Positions 33,739 to 44,194 of a DNA stretch of 64,000 nt are shown in pieces. Within the stretch, counting starts at the first letter, position 1, and each line of letters begins with the position of its first letter. The translations under genes were made by a program, and so were the position numbers. The stretch spans positions 124,001 to 188,000 of the forward strand of contig NZ_JADDJF010000003.1 of the NCBI RefSeq assembly GCF_017811755.1, given 5' to 3'. The stretch is from Pararhodobacter sp. SW119 (GTDB taxonomy: Bacteria > Pseudomonadota > Alphaproteobacteria > Rhodobacterales > Rhodobacteraceae). Below the pieces are notes generated by a model. It saw only the letters and a program-made list of their open reading frames with translations, searched no databases and was not told where the DNA came from.

Positions 33739-34965
33739 ATGCGCAATGCGACCGACATCCTGATCGTGGGCGGCGGCCTGAACGGCCCGGCGCTGGCGCT
33801 AGCGCTGGCGCAGGGCGGCTTTCGCGTCACGGTCATCGATGCCCGCCCGGCCCCGGCGCGGGCAGAACCCGGCTTCGACGGGCGCGCCTATGCGCTGGCG
33901 CTGGCCTCGGTGCGGGTGCTGTCGGCGATCGGGGTCTGGGCCGCGTTGCAGGACAAGGCGCAGCCGATCCTGGGGATCCGCGTCAGCCAAGGCCATGCCG
34001 GGCGCGGGGCATCGCCCTTCTCGCTCGGCTTCGATCACGCCGAGATCGAGGAAGGCCCGATGGGCCAGATGATCGAGGACCGGCATCTCTATGCGGCGTT
34101 CCGCGCGGCGATGGCGCAGCAGGACCGCATCACGCTGATCGACGGCGCGCGCGTGGTGGGGCAGGACATCGCGGGCCAAAGCGCGACGGTGACGCTGGAA
34201 TCGGGCGAGGAACTTTCCGCGCCGCTGCTGGTCGCCAGCGACGGGCGCGACAGCCCCACCGCCGCGCGGGCGGGCATACGCCGGCAGGGGCGGGACTACG
34301 GGCAGACGGCGCTGGTCTGCGCGGTCGCGCACGCGCGTCCGCATGACGGGATCGCGCACCAGATGTTCCTGCCCGCCGGCCCGCTGGCGATCCTGCCGTT
34401 GCCGGACAACCGTTCCTCCATCGTCTGGGTCGAGGCGCGCGAAACCGCGCAGGCGATCCAGCGGCTCGACGACGCGGCCTACATGGACCTTCTGCGCCCG
34501 CGCTTCGGGGATTTCCTGGGCCGGATCGAACTGGCCGGCGCGCGGTTCGCCTATCCGCTCCGCCTCAGCCTGGCCGAGGATTTCGTCGCGCCGCGGCTGG
34601 CGCTTGTCGGCGATGCCGCGCACGGCGTGCATCCGATTGCCGGCCAGGGCCTGAACCTGGGGCTGCGCGACGTCGCCGCCCTGGCCGAGGTGCTGACCCT
34701 CGCCCGCCGGCGGGGCGAGGATGTCGCGGCGCCCGGAGTGCTGGCGCGCTACCAGGAATGGCGGCGCTTCGACACGGTCCGGATGGCGCTGGGGATGGAC
34801 GCGGTGAACCTTCTCTTTTCCAACGGAAATCCCGTGCTGGAGGGGTTGCGCGGGCTTGGCCTCGGCGCGGTCGCGGCGCTGCCGGCGCTGCGCCGCACCT
34901 TCATCCGCGAGGCCGCCGGCCTGCGCGCCGCCCAGCCGCGCCTGATGCAGGGCCTCCCGGTCTGA
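33739..34965 (+). CDS. UbiH/COQ6-family FAD monooxygenase
   Basis: This 408-aa flavoprotein has the N-terminal IVGGGLNGPALALALAQGG motif, the family's DG motif (VASDGRDSPTAARAGI) and the C-terminal GDAAHGVHPIAGQGLNLGLRDVAAL. These are hallmarks of ubiquinone-biosynthesis hydroxylases. Whether it acts at C6, C5 or C1 of the ring cannot be told from the sequence alone. Confidence 0.9.
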   Translation: MRNATDILIVGGGLNGPALALALAQGGFRVTVIDARPAPARAEPGFDGRAYALALASVRVLSAIGVWAALQDKAQPILGIRVSQGHAGRGASPFSLGFDHAEIEEGPMGQMIEDRHLYAAFRAAMAQQDRITLIDGARVVGQDIAGQSATVTLESGEELSAPLLVASDGRDSPTAARAGIRRQGRDYGQTALVCAVAHARPHDGIAHQMFLPAGPLAILPLPDNRSSIVWVEARETAQAIQRLDDAAYMDLLRPRFGDFLGRIELAGARFAYPLRLSLAEDFVAPRLALVGDAAHGVHPIAGQGLNLGLRDVAALAEVLTLARRRGEDVAAPGVLARYQEWRRFDTVRMALGMDAVNLLFSNGNPVLEGLRGLGLGAVAALPALRRTFIREAAGLRAAQPRLMQGLPV

Positions 34966-34994
34966 GGCGCCGCCGCGGGCGCACCGCGCCCGCC

Positions 34995-35027
34995 GCGACC
35001 GACCCCCCTCGATGGGGGTGAGGTCGC
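34995..35027. terminator. Bidirectional hairpin between UbiH-like and EamA genes
   Basis: GCGACC-N2-CCCCC (34995-35007) pairs with GGGGG-N3-GGTCGC (35014-35027). It sits in the 92-bp convergent gap. A U-tract is lacking, so termination strength is uncertain. Confidence 0.5.
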
Positions 35028-35057
35028 GCCGCCCGAAGCGAAGCACGTTCCTTTAGG

Positions 35058-35960
35058 TCAGACCCGCGGTCGGCGGTTGATCAGGATCAGCCCCGCGACC
35101 AGCAGGGCCAGCGCCACCGGCATGGCAAGCGTCACCGGCTCGCTCAGCACCAGCCAGCCCAGCCCCGCGCTCAGCACCGGGGTGAGGAAGCTGAAACTCG
35201 CCACCGACGACGACGGGTAGCGCTGCAGCAGCCAGAACCAGGTGACGAATCCGGCGGCGATGCAGAGCGCATGCGTCAGGAAGATGGTCAGCTGCACGCC
35301 GTCGAAGGCGCGCACGAAACTGCCGCCGTAAAGCGGCGCCAGCGTCAACAGGATCGGCGCCGAGACCAGCAGTTGCCAGAAGATCTGGGTGTCGGGCGGC
35401 GCGCCCTGCAGGCGGGTCAGCCGCGCGATGATCACGATCGCCGCCCAGCTCATCCCCGCCGCCAGCGCCGCCAGATCGCCGGTCAGGCTGCCCGCCGCCG
35501 TCACGTCGCCCTGCGCCTGCCCGACCAGCACCAGCACCACCGCGGCGAATCCCAGCCCGAAGCCCAGCACCCGCTGCGTGCTCAGCCGCTCGCCGGGAAA
35601 GAGGAAATGCGCCGCCCCCGCCAGCCACAGCGGCATGGCGTAGAAGAGCACCGAGGCGCGCACCACCGTCGTCTGGTCGAGTGCGACGAAGAGAAAGAAG
35701 AACTCGGCCGAGAAGGCCGCCCCGATCAGCAGCCCCGGCCGCCAGAGATCCGGCCGGAAGTCGATGCGCCGCCAGACCATCCACCCCGCCACCAGCGCGC
35801 CCGCGACGACCGAGCGCGCGGCGGCAAAGAAGACGGGCTGCAACCCCTCGTTGCCCAGCTTGATCAGAACGTTGTTCGACGCGAAGACGAAGGACAGGGT
35901 CAGCAGCATCCAGAACCCCGCGAGGTCGAGCGGGCGGCGCTGCGGCAGGATGTGGGCCAT
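35058..35960 (-). CDS. EamA/DMT-family transporter
   Basis: This is a 300-aa, ten-helix drug/metabolite transporter built from two EamA repeats. The first repeat has NNVLIKLGNEGLQPVFFAAARSVVAG; the second has SFLTPVLSAGLGWLVLSEPVT. These are efflux carriers for amino acids, nucleosides or other metabolites. Substrate unknown. Divergent from the fur/mur gene over about 140 bp. Confidence 0.87.
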   Translation of the reverse strand: MAHILPQRRPLDLAGFWMLLTLSFVFASNNVLIKLGNEGLQPVFFAAARSVVAGALVAGWMVWRRIDFRPDLWRPGLLIGAAFSAEFFFLFVALDQTTVVRASVLFYAMPLWLAGAAHFLFPGERLSTQRVLGFGLGFAAVVLVLVGQAQGDVTAAGSLTGDLAALAAGMSWAAIVIIARLTRLQGAPPDTQIFWQLLVSAPILLTLAPLYGGSFVRAFDGVQLTIFLTHALCIAAGFVTWFWLLQRYPSSSVASFSFLTPVLSAGLGWLVLSEPVTLAMPVALALLVAGLILINRRPRV

Positions 35961-36101
35961 GAAAGCTCCTGAAAACCGATGCGGGCAGTCAAGGCCTTGG
36001 CGCGGCGAAGGTCAATGGCTGCCGCCGGCGTCTTTTCCCGGCCTGCCGGATGGCCTAGGGTTGGCGGGCAGGCGGGCGGCCTGCGCCGGACCGGACGCAC
36101 G

Positions 36102-36521
36102 ATGAACGAGACCAAGACCGGACTCATGGCGCGCTGCGAGGCGATGGGCCTGCGGCTGACCGGGCAACGCCGGCTGATCGCGCAGGTCTTGGAACGCGCC
36201 GACGATCACCCCGATGTCGAAACGCTCTTTGCCCGGGCCGCCGCGCGCGATCCCAGGATCTCGCTGGCGACGGTCTACCGCACCGTGCGCCTGTTCGAGG
36301 AACAGGGCCTGCTGGAGCGGCTGGAATTCGGCGACGGGCGCGCGCGCTACGAGGATGCCGAACGCGCGCACCACGACCACCTGATCGACCTGGACAGCGG
36401 CGAGGTGATCGAGTTCACCGACCCCGAGATCGAGGCGCTGAAGGAAGCGATCGCGCGCCGCCTGGGCTACCGGCTGAAGGGGCACCGGCTGGAGCTTTAC
36501 GGCGTCCGGCTCAAATCCTGA
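36102..36521 (+). CDS. Fur-family metalloregulator (Fur/Mur type)
   Basis: This is a 139-aa Fur-family repressor. It has the winged-helix region (RLTGQRRLIAQVLERADDHPDVETLF...ATVYRTVRLFEEQGLLERLEFGDGRARYE) and the HHDHLIDLDSGEVIEF metal site. It lacks the CxxC structural zinc cysteines, and with HHDHLI it resembles alphaproteobacterial Fur/Mur (Fe/Mn-responsive) rather than Irr or Zur. Start ATG 36102. Confidence 0.88.
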   Translation: MNETKTGLMARCEAMGLRLTGQRRLIAQVLERADDHPDVETLFARAAARDPRISLATVYRTVRLFEEQGLLERLEFGDGRARYEDAERAHHDHLIDLDSGEVIEFTDPEIEALKEAIARRLGYRLKGHRLELYGVRLKS

Positions 36522-36593
36522 ACGGGGCCTTTCCCCGCCCGCGCGGACGGGGTAAGCGGGCCGCTTACGCCCCCTGATGGACCTGCCCGCACC

Positions 36594-37466
36594 ATGGACA
36601 ATCTGCGCGCCAGCCTGCTGATGGTGGGCTCGATGGCCGGGTTCGCCATCGAGGATGCGGTGATCAAGTACCTGTCGGCGGCCATGCCGGTCGGGCAGAT
36701 CATGGTTCTGATCGGCCTGGGCGGCAGCGCGATCTTCTGCGCGGTGGCCTGGGCGCGGGGCGTGACGGTCCTCAGCCGGCAGGCGGTGCGGGGCGCGGTC
36801 CTGCTGCGCAACCTGTCCGAGATGGTCAGCGCGTCGCTGGTGGTTCTGGCCATCGCGCTGGTGCCGCTGGCGGTGGTCACCGCGATCCTGCAGGCGATGC
36901 CGCTGGTGGTGACGCTGGGGGCGGCGCTTTTCCTGGGCGAACCCGTGGGCTGGCGGCGGTTCTCGGCCATCGCCGTGGGGTTTCTGGGCGTTTTGCTGAT
37001 CATCCGGCCCGGCGCCGCGGATTTCGATCCCGCGGCGCTGCTGGCGCTGGCGGCGGTGGTGACGCTGACCGTGCGCGACCTGGCGACGCGGCGCGTGGCC
37101 GGCGACGTGCACAGCCTGCAGCTGAGCGCCTGGGGCTTCCTGACCATCGTGCCGGCGGGGGTTCTGTTGCTGGCGATCCTGGGCGAGGCGCCGCTTGCGC
37201 CCAACGCTGGCCAGTGGGGCTGGCTTCTGGCCGGGCTTTGCGCCGGGACGCTGGGCTACGCGGCGCTGGTCGGGGCGACGCGCACGGGCGACATCGCGGT
37301 GACCACGTCCTTCCGCTATTCGCGGCTGGTCTTCGCCATGGCGATCGGCTTCACCTTCTTCGGCGAACGCCCGGACGCGATGACGCTGATCGGCTCGGCG
37401 CTGGTGGTGGGGGCCGGGCTCTTCACCCTCTGGCGCGAGATGCGGCTGCGCCCGATGCCGGGCTGA
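36594..37466 (+). CDS. EamA/DMT-family transporter
   Basis: This is a 290-aa EamA-type permease with ten predicted helices. The first repeat starts MVGSMAGFAIEDAVIKYLS; the second includes GYAALVGATRTGDIAVTTSFRYSRLVFAMAIGF, typical of S-adenosylmethionine or riboflavin-type exporters of the family. Substrate unknown. It lies 72 bp after the fur/mur gene and 63 bp before eno, with the same orientation. Confidence 0.86.
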   Translation: MDNLRASLLMVGSMAGFAIEDAVIKYLSAAMPVGQIMVLIGLGGSAIFCAVAWARGVTVLSRQAVRGAVLLRNLSEMVSASLVVLAIALVPLAVVTAILQAMPLVVTLGAALFLGEPVGWRRFSAIAVGFLGVLLIIRPGAADFDPAALLALAAVVTLTVRDLATRRVAGDVHSLQLSAWGFLTIVPAGVLLLAILGEAPLAPNAGQWGWLLAGLCAGTLGYAALVGATRTGDIAVTTSFRYSRLVFAMAIGFTFFGERPDAMTLIGSALVVGAGLFTLWREMRLRPMPG

Positions 37467-37517
37467 ACCCTTTTCGCCCCGCCCGCCCCGGTCTATAGAA
37501 GCCGCGCAATCACCTGA

Positions 37518-38807
<1,290 letters not shown>

Positions 38808-38940
38808 GCCCTGCCCGACCCGGGCGCGACCCCGCATCAACCGGGAAAATCAGTCAAATCCGCCCCGGAAGCGCCGCGAAATGGCGCCTGCGACCTGATG
38901 CGCATTGCCCCGGCGCCTTCGGGAACCTAATCATGCCCTG

Positions 38941-40413
38941 ATGAGCGCAACTGTCGAGATGCCCCTCTGGCTGGTGATCATGGTGCTGGTGCTGGCCGCC
39001 ATCGCCACGCTCGACCGCATCATCGGGCCGGGGCTGCGCTGGTTCCTGCGCCGCCGGATGGAGCGCGCGGTCGAGGAGTTGAACAAGCGCCTCGAACGCC
39101 CGATCCAACCCTTTCGCCTGGCGCGTCGTCAGGACCAGGTGATCCGGCTGATCCACGACCCGCAGGTGATGGAGGCGGTCAGCGACTACGCCCGCACCGA
39201 GGGCGTGCCGCACAACGTGGCCTTTGCCAAGGCCCGCTCCTACGCGCGCGAGATCGTGCCGGGGTTTTCCACCGCGACCTATTTCGGCTTCGCCATCCGC
39301 GTCGCCCGCCGCCTCAGCCGCGGGCTCTACCGCGTGCACCTTGGCCGGGCGGACAGCGACACGCTGCGCGGGATCGACCCGCGTTCGGCGGTCGTCTTCG
39401 TGATGAACCATCGGTCGAACATGGATTACGTGCTCGTCACCTGGCTGGCCGCCGACCGCTCGGCGCTGTCTTATGCGGTGGGCGAATGGGCGCAGGTCTG
39501 GCCGCTGAAATCGCTGATCCGGGCGATGGGCGCCTATTTCATCCGGCGGCGCTATTCCTCCACGCTCTACCGCGCGGTGCTGGCGCGCTACGTGCAGATG
39601 TCGATCCAGGAGGGGGTGACACAGGCGATGTTCCCCGAAGGCGGGCTCAGCCTGAACGGCGCGGTGGGGCCGGCCAAGAAGGGCCTGCTGCATTACATCG
39701 TGCGCGATTTCGACCTGTCCTCGGGGCGTGATGTCGTCTTCGTCCCGGTCGCGCTGAACTATGACCGCGTGCTGGAGGATCGGGTCCTGATCAAGGCCGC
39801 CGAGGATGGCGTGCGCCGCTTTCGCGTGCAGCCGTCGCTGGCGGCAGGCTTCGTGCTGCGCACCCTCTGGCGGAAGGCGCGCGGCACCTTCCGGCATTTC
39901 GGCTATGCCGCCGTCTGCTACGGCCGGCCGGTGTCGCTGAGCGATTTCATCACCCGAAGCCCCGACCCCAGCACCGAGGCGCTGGCCGAGATGCTGATGA
40001 GTCGCATCCGCGAGGCGGTGCCGATCCTGCCGGTGCCGCTGGTCGCCGCGGCGATGGTGCAGGCCGGCGCCCGGACGGACTCGGACCTGCGGGCGGAGGG
40101 CGCGCCGGCCCTGCCGGTCAGCCGCGCCGCGCTGGTCGACACCGCAAGGGCGCTGGTCTCAGCGCTGAAGGCAAGCGGCGCCAACCAGCACCTTCCCGGC
40201 GGCGATGCCGACGCCGCGATCGAGGAAGGGCTGTCCGCGATGGCCCTGCGCGGCATCCTGGAGGTCCGCGGCGGCGAGGTTCGCATCGCCCAGGGGCAGG
40301 AACCGACGCTGGGCTACTACGCCGCATCCGTCCTGCAACGGGTAACCGAACCCGTGGACGAGGCCGCCCGGCACGGAGCGACCCTGGAGCTGCCTGCGGC
40401 CGCCGCGACATAA
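38941..40413 (+). CDS. PlsB-like glycerol-3-phosphate/lysophospholipid acyltransferase
   Basis: This is a 490-aa acyltransferase with an N-terminal membrane helix (about residues 7-27), the NHRSNMDY catalytic block (H-x4-D), the FPEGGLSLNG motif and a C-terminal helical extension. The length and motif order fit the PlsB superfamily. Start ATG 38941. It precedes ccr by 109 bp on the same strand. Confidence 0.83.
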   Translation: MSATVEMPLWLVIMVLVLAAIATLDRIIGPGLRWFLRRRMERAVEELNKRLERPIQPFRLARRQDQVIRLIHDPQVMEAVSDYARTEGVPHNVAFAKARSYAREIVPGFSTATYFGFAIRVARRLSRGLYRVHLGRADSDTLRGIDPRSAVVFVMNHRSNMDYVLVTWLAADRSALSYAVGEWAQVWPLKSLIRAMGAYFIRRRYSSTLYRAVLARYVQMSIQEGVTQAMFPEGGLSLNGAVGPAKKGLLHYIVRDFDLSSGRDVVFVPVALNYDRVLEDRVLIKAAEDGVRRFRVQPSLAAGFVLRTLWRKARGTFRHFGYAAVCYGRPVSLSDFITRSPDPSTEALAEMLMSRIREAVPILPVPLVAAAMVQAGARTDSDLRAEGAPALPVSRAALVDTARALVSALKASGANQHLPGGDADAAIEEGLSAMALRGILEVRGGEVRIAQGQEPTLGYYAASVLQRVTEPVDEAARHGATLELPAAAAT

Positions 40414-40475
40414 AATTACAAAGCTTCATCTAACCGGGTTGCAATGTTGCGTGACCGATTCTATGGATGCTGCAA

Positions 40476-40503
40476 GTGCCGCATCGATTCTGCACCGCGG
40501 CAC
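40476..40503 (+). promoter_or_regulatory. 5'-UTR stem-loop upstream of ccr
   Basis: GTGCCGC (40476-40482) pairs with GCGGCAC (40497-40503) around a 14-nt loop. It ends 12 nt before the AGGAG ribosome-binding sequence of ccr. It could act in translation control or be a dyad for a repressor. Confidence 0.4.
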
Positions 40504-40522
40504 AAGTTTTCAGGAGTGACCC

Positions 40523-41815
40523 ATGGCCCTTGACCAGACCCCCGGTATCGCGCCCTACGACGCCCCCGAGAAGGACCTTTACGAGATCGGCGAAATGCCG
40601 CCCCTGGGCTATGTGCCGAAGAAGATGTACGCTTGGGCCATCCGCAAGGAACGCCACGGCGAGCCCGACACCGCCATGCAGGTCGAGGTGGTCGATACCT
40701 GGTCGCTGGACAGCCACGAGGTGCTGGTGCTGGTGATGGCGGCGGGCGTCAACTACAACGGGGTCTGGGCCTCGCTCGGCGTGCCGATCTCGCCTTTCGA
40801 CGGGCACAAGCAGCCCTATCACATCGCCGGGTCGGACGCCTCGGGGATCGTCTGGGCGGTGGGCGACAAGGTCAAGCGCTGGAAGGTTGGCGACGAGGTC
40901 GTGGTCCATTGCAATCAGGACGACGGCGACGACGAGCATTGCAACGGTGGCGACCCGATGTATTCGCCCAGCCAGCGCATCTGGGGCTACGAGACGCATG
41001 ATGGCAGCTTCGCGCAGTTCTGCCGCGTGCAGGCGCAGCAACTGATGCCGCGCCCGCGCCACCTGACCTGGGAGGAATCCGCCTGCTACACGCTGACGCT
41101 GGCCACCGCCTACCGGATGCTGTTCGGCCACGCGCCGCATGACCTGCAGCCGGGGCAGAACGTGCTGGTCTGGGGCGCCTCGGGGGGGCTGGGGTCCTAC
41201 GCGATCCAGCTGGTCAACACCGCCGGTGCCAACGCCATCGGGGTGATTTCCGAAGAGGACAAGCGCGAGTTCGTCATGAACCTCGGCGCCAAGGGCGTCA
41301 TCAACCGCAAGGAATTCAAGTGCTGGGGGCAATTGCCCACGGTCAACACCCCGGAATACAACGACTGGCTGAAGGAAGCGCGCAAGTTCGGCAAGGCGAT
41401 CTGGGACATCACCGGCAAGGGTGTCAGCGTCGACATGGTCTTCGAACATCCCGGCGAGGCGACCTTTCCGGTCTCCGCGCTGGTGGTCAAGAAGGGCGGC
41501 ATGGTGGTGATCTGCGCCGGCACGACGGGCTACAACTGCACCTTCGACGTGCGCTACATGTGGATGCACCAGAAGCGGCTGCAGGGTTCGCATTTCGCGC
41601 ATCTGGCGCAGGCCTCGGCCGCCAACAGGCTGATGATCGAACGCCGGCTCGACCCTTGCATGTCCGAGGTCTTCCCGTGGGAGGAGATCCCGGCCGCCCA
41701 CATGATGATGCGCCGCAACGAACACAAGCCGGGCAACATGGCGGTGCTGGTCCAGTCGCCGCGCACGGGCCTGCGTACCTTCGAGGACGCGCTCGAAGCC
41801 GGGCGTCGCGGCTGA
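40523..41815 (+). CDS. ccr: Crotonyl-CoA carboxylase/reductase
   Basis: This is the key enzyme of the ethylmalonyl-CoA pathway; it reductively carboxylates crotonyl-CoA to ethylmalonyl-CoA with NADPH. The 430-aa MDR-superfamily protein has YHIAGSDASGIVW, the Rossmann motif WGASGGLGSYAIQL and the Ccr-typical insert around YSPSQRIWGYETHDGSFAQFC. Its presence implies growth on acetate or C1-derived acetyl-CoA without a glyoxylate shunt. A strong terminator follows. Confidence 0.96.
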   Translation: MALDQTPGIAPYDAPEKDLYEIGEMPPLGYVPKKMYAWAIRKERHGEPDTAMQVEVVDTWSLDSHEVLVLVMAAGVNYNGVWASLGVPISPFDGHKQPYHIAGSDASGIVWAVGDKVKRWKVGDEVVVHCNQDDGDDEHCNGGDPMYSPSQRIWGYETHDGSFAQFCRVQAQQLMPRPRHLTWEESACYTLTLATAYRMLFGHAPHDLQPGQNVLVWGASGGLGSYAIQLVNTAGANAIGVISEEDKREFVMNLGAKGVINRKEFKCWGQLPTVNTPEYNDWLKEARKFGKAIWDITGKGVSVDMVFEHPGEATFPVSALVVKKGGMVVICAGTTGYNCTFDVRYMWMHQKRLQGSHFAHLAQASAANRLMIERRLDPCMSEVFPWEEIPAAHMMMRRNEHKPGNMAVLVQSPRTGLRTFEDALEAGRRG

Positions 41816-41857
41816 AAAAATCGGTTATCGGTTCCTGAATAGGGACAATCAGGCATT

Positions 41858-41883
41858 GGCCACCCAATAGGGTGGCCTTTGTT
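41858..41883 (+). terminator. Intrinsic terminator of ccr
   Basis: GGCCACCC (41858-41865), loop AATA, GGGTGGCC (41870-41877), then TTTGTTT. A clear rho-independent terminator 43 bp after the ccr stop. Confidence 0.85.
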
Positions 41884-42018
41884 TCCGTATTTGTTCTAAT
41901 TTTGTACCGTCGCTTCACGCTTCTTCAACAATGTTGCCTGTATGTTCCCTCTTGTCCGGACGCAGATCAGTCCACTGGCCCACCGCGCAGAACGCGTTGA
42001 ACGCACTGGAGAACGAAC

Positions 42019-42210
42019 ATGAAACACGATTGGATGATCCGCACGCTGGAAGATCTGCAGGCCTACGCCAAGGCCAACCGCCTTCCCGCCCTCGCCGCGC
42101 ATCTGGAGGAAGCGAAGCTGTTGGCCTTCACCGAAATCGCCAGCCAGTCATTCGAGATCGAGCTGCGCCCGCACGACGGCTTCCGCGAGAAGGTCGCCAA
42201 CTTCGGCTAA
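42019..42210 (+). CDS. Small conserved-looking hypothetical protein (63 aa)
   Basis: This is a 63-aa acidic helical protein starting MKHDWMIRTLEDLQAYAKAN and containing HLEEAKLLAFTEIASQ. It has normal codon use, a strong terminator downstream (42284-42316) and its own upstream A/T-rich gap after the ccr terminator, so it is probably expressed. I believe similar short proteins occur in related Rhodobacteraceae, but I cannot name a family. No membrane helix or metal motif is seen. Confidence 0.65.
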   Translation: MKHDWMIRTLEDLQAYAKANRLPALAAHLEEAKLLAFTEIASQSFEIELRPHDGFREKVANFG

Positions 42211-42283
42211 AGAAACGCTTTCCCTCGAACGCTGGACCGGCCGCGCTGTTGCCCGTGGCGCCCCGGCCAGACGTTTGACCCCG

Positions 42284-42316
42284 CGCCCGGACCCTTCGCC
42301 AAGGGTTCGGGCGTTG
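42284..42316 (+). terminator. Terminator of the small ORF
   Basis: A 13-bp stem (42284-42296 with 42301-42313, one G-U pair) and a CGCC loop, followed by TTGT. The long stem compensates for the short U-tract. Confidence 0.7.
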
Positions 42317-42385
42317 TCATGTCCGGGCCATTGTGATCGCCGGCCCGCACGCGCATGGGCCAAGGCGACGCCGGAAAAATGGTTC

Positions 42386-42454
42386 AATTCGGGTTAACAA
42401 AAATCCGACTTGCAAGACATTTCAAACACTTGCCGCTTGGTCCACGCGTGGACC
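42386..42454 (-). repeat. Intergenic element R4
   Basis: On the minus strand, the perfect palindrome GGTCCACGCGTGGACC (42439-42454) is followed by the box CAAGTGTTTGAA (42432-42421), 15-26 nt from the centre. TTAACC begins at 42397, 50 nt from the centre, preceded by TTTTTG and followed by CGAATTG. Same architecture as R2, R3 and R5-R7. Confidence 0.62.
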
Positions 42455-42630
42455 GTTGCCGATTCGGGGGCTTTTCAGGCCTCCGGGCGCCCACCGGCAG
42501 CCCACACCGCGTCCGGGGCGGCATGTAGCATTCCCGCTGGTCGTGGCTACATGACGGAATAGCCGTTCAGCACGCCGACGTCTCATGATAAGCTGCACGC
42601 AAACCGGAATGCCATACGAAAGGATCTGCC

Positions 42631-43851
42631 ATGCTTGATCGCCCTGCCCTGAAGCCGAAGGACGCCCCCGACATGGGCCGCTTCGCCTGGGACGACGCGC
42701 TTCGGCTGGAGTCGCAACTGAGCGAGGAAGAGCGGATGCTGCGCGATTCGGCGCATGATTTCGCCCAGTCCACGCTGCAGCCCCGCGTGATCGAAGCCTA
42801 CCGCAACGAGGTCTCCGCGCCCGAGCTCTTCCCGCTGATGGGCGAGGCGGGGCTCCTGGGCGTCACCATCCCCGAGGAATACGGCGGGCTGGGCGCGGGC
42901 TACGTGACCTACGGCCTTGTCGCGCGCGAGATCGAGCGCGTCGATTCCGGCTACCGGTCGATGATGTCGGTCCAATCCTCATTGGTGATGTACCCGATCT
43001 ACGCCTACGGGACCGAGGAACAGCGCGAGAAGTATCTGCCGGGCCTGTCCTCGGGCAAGCTGATCGGCTGCTTCGGGTTGACCGAACCCGATGCCGGGTC
43101 CGATCCCGGCGGCATGAAGACCCGCGCCGAGAAGACCGCGACCGGCTACAAGCTGACCGGATCGAAGACCTGGATATCGAATTCGCCCTTCGCCGATGTC
43201 TTCGTCGTCTGGGCCAAGTCGGACCATCACGGCGGGCGCATCCGGGGCTTCGTGCTGGACAAGGGCATGAAGGGTCTGAGTGCGCCGAAGATCGAGGGCA
43301 AGCTCAGCCTGCGCGCCTCGACCACCGGCGAGATCGTGATGGACGGGGTCGAGGTCGGCGAGGACGCGCTGCTGCCGCATGTCGAGGGGCTGAAGGGGCC
43401 GTTTGGCTGCCTGAACCGCGCGCGCTACGGGATCGCCTGGGGCGTGATGGGTGCCGCCGAGTTCTGCTGGCACGCGGCGCGGCAGTACGGGCTGGACCGC
43501 AAGCAGTTCGACAAGCCGCTGGCGCAGACGCAGCTTTTCCAGAAGAAGCTGGCCGACATGCAGACCGAGATCACGCTGGGCCTGCAGGCGGCGCTGCAGG
43601 TGGGCCGGCTGCTGGACGAGGCGCAGGGCGCGCCCGAGATGATCAGCCTGATCAAGCGCAACAACTGCGGCAAGGCGCTGGAGATCGCACGGATGGCGCG
43701 CGACATGCATGGCGGCAACGGGATTTCCGAGGAATACCAGGTTATCCGCCACATGGTGAACCTGGAAACCGTCAACACCTACGAGGGCACGCATGACGTG
43801 CATGCGCTGATCCTGGGTCGGGCGCAGACGGGGTTGCAGGCGTTCTTCTGA
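42631..43851 (+). CDS. gcdH: Glutaryl-CoA dehydrogenase
   Basis: This FAD acyl-CoA dehydrogenase oxidises and decarboxylates glutaryl-CoA to crotonyl-CoA in lysine/tryptophan/benzoate breakdown. The 406-aa protein has [20 protein letters not shown], the FAD/substrate segments and the catalytic Glu in [19 protein letters not shown]. The crotonyl-CoA product feeds the nearby ccr, so the neighbourhood is metabolically consistent. Confidence 0.94.
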   Translation: MLDRPALKPKDAPDMGRFAWDDALRLESQLSEEERMLRDSAHDFAQSTLQPRVIEAYRNEVSAPELFPLMGEAGLLGVTIPEEYGGLGAGYVTYGLVAREIERVDSGYRSMMSVQSSLVMYPIYAYGTEEQREKYLPGLSSGKLIGCFGLTEPDAGSDPGGMKTRAEKTATGYKLTGSKTWISNSPFADVFVVWAKSDHHGGRIRGFVLDKGMKGLSAPKIEGKLSLRASTTGEIVMDGVEVGEDALLPHVEGLKGPFGCLNRARYGIAWGVMGAAEFCWHAARQYGLDRKQFDKPLAQTQLFQKKLADMQTEITLGLQAALQVGRLLDEAQGAPEMISLIKRNNCGKALEIARMARDMHGGNGISEEYQVIRHMVNLETVNTYEGTHDVHALILGRAQTGLQAFF

Positions 43852-43864
43852 GCGCCGGCCTCGC

Positions 43865-43914
43865 CTGGGCCCGGCGTGACTCGGCCCCTCGAACGGCCCG
43901 AGGGCCCAGATTTT
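43865..43914 (+). terminator. Terminator of gcdH
   Basis: CTGGGCCC (43865-43872) pairs with GGGCCCAG (43902-43909), enclosing an inner partly paired CTCGGCC/GGCCCGAG arm, followed by ATTTT. It is 14 bp past the stop codon. Confidence 0.7.
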
Positions 43915-43918
43915 GCGG

Positions 43919-43999
43919 AAGCGTCCAAGGTTGGACGCTTTTGCAACGCGCTGATATAAAAACACAATCGGCGTCCGTTAACCGCAATGAAACTTTCGG
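43919..43999 (+). repeat. Intergenic element R5
   Basis: AAGCGTCCAA-GG-TTGGACGCTT (43919-43940, centre 43929.5), box CAACGCGCTGAT at 43944-43955 and TTAACC from 43978 (49 nt from the centre). The tail 43975-43999 (CCGTTAACC ... CTTTCGG) is identical over 25 nt to that of R7. GCGCTGAT inside the box is also shared with R7 at the same spacing. Confidence 0.68.
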
Positions 44000-44194
44000 C
44001 CGAGGAGCCGAAGCGCCGGACGCGAGCGCCGTCTGGCGTGGGTCTGAGGCCGCGCGCCTGAGGAACCCAAAGTCAGCGCGATGCAGCCGCTGGGCGGGTC
44101 CTCGCCGCCCCATCACGCCCTGTCTGCGCCGCATTGCTGCCGCAGTCTCTGGCGACGTTCCGCGGATACCCTGCTGTTTGTGCGAGTGTTGCCG

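Larger units (their letters stand above)
42211..42630. other. 420-bp gap before gcdH
   Basis: No gene is seen. It contains a perfect 13-bp-stem terminator (42284-42313), element R4 in reverse orientation (42386-42454), and about 170 bp of GC-rich DNA leading to gcdH. Confidence 0.65.
43852..44194. other. 343-bp gap gcdH / serine protease
   Basis: No gene is seen. It contains the gcdH terminator (43865-43914), element R5 immediately after it, then about 190 bp without recognised signals up to the protease start. Confidence 0.65.
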
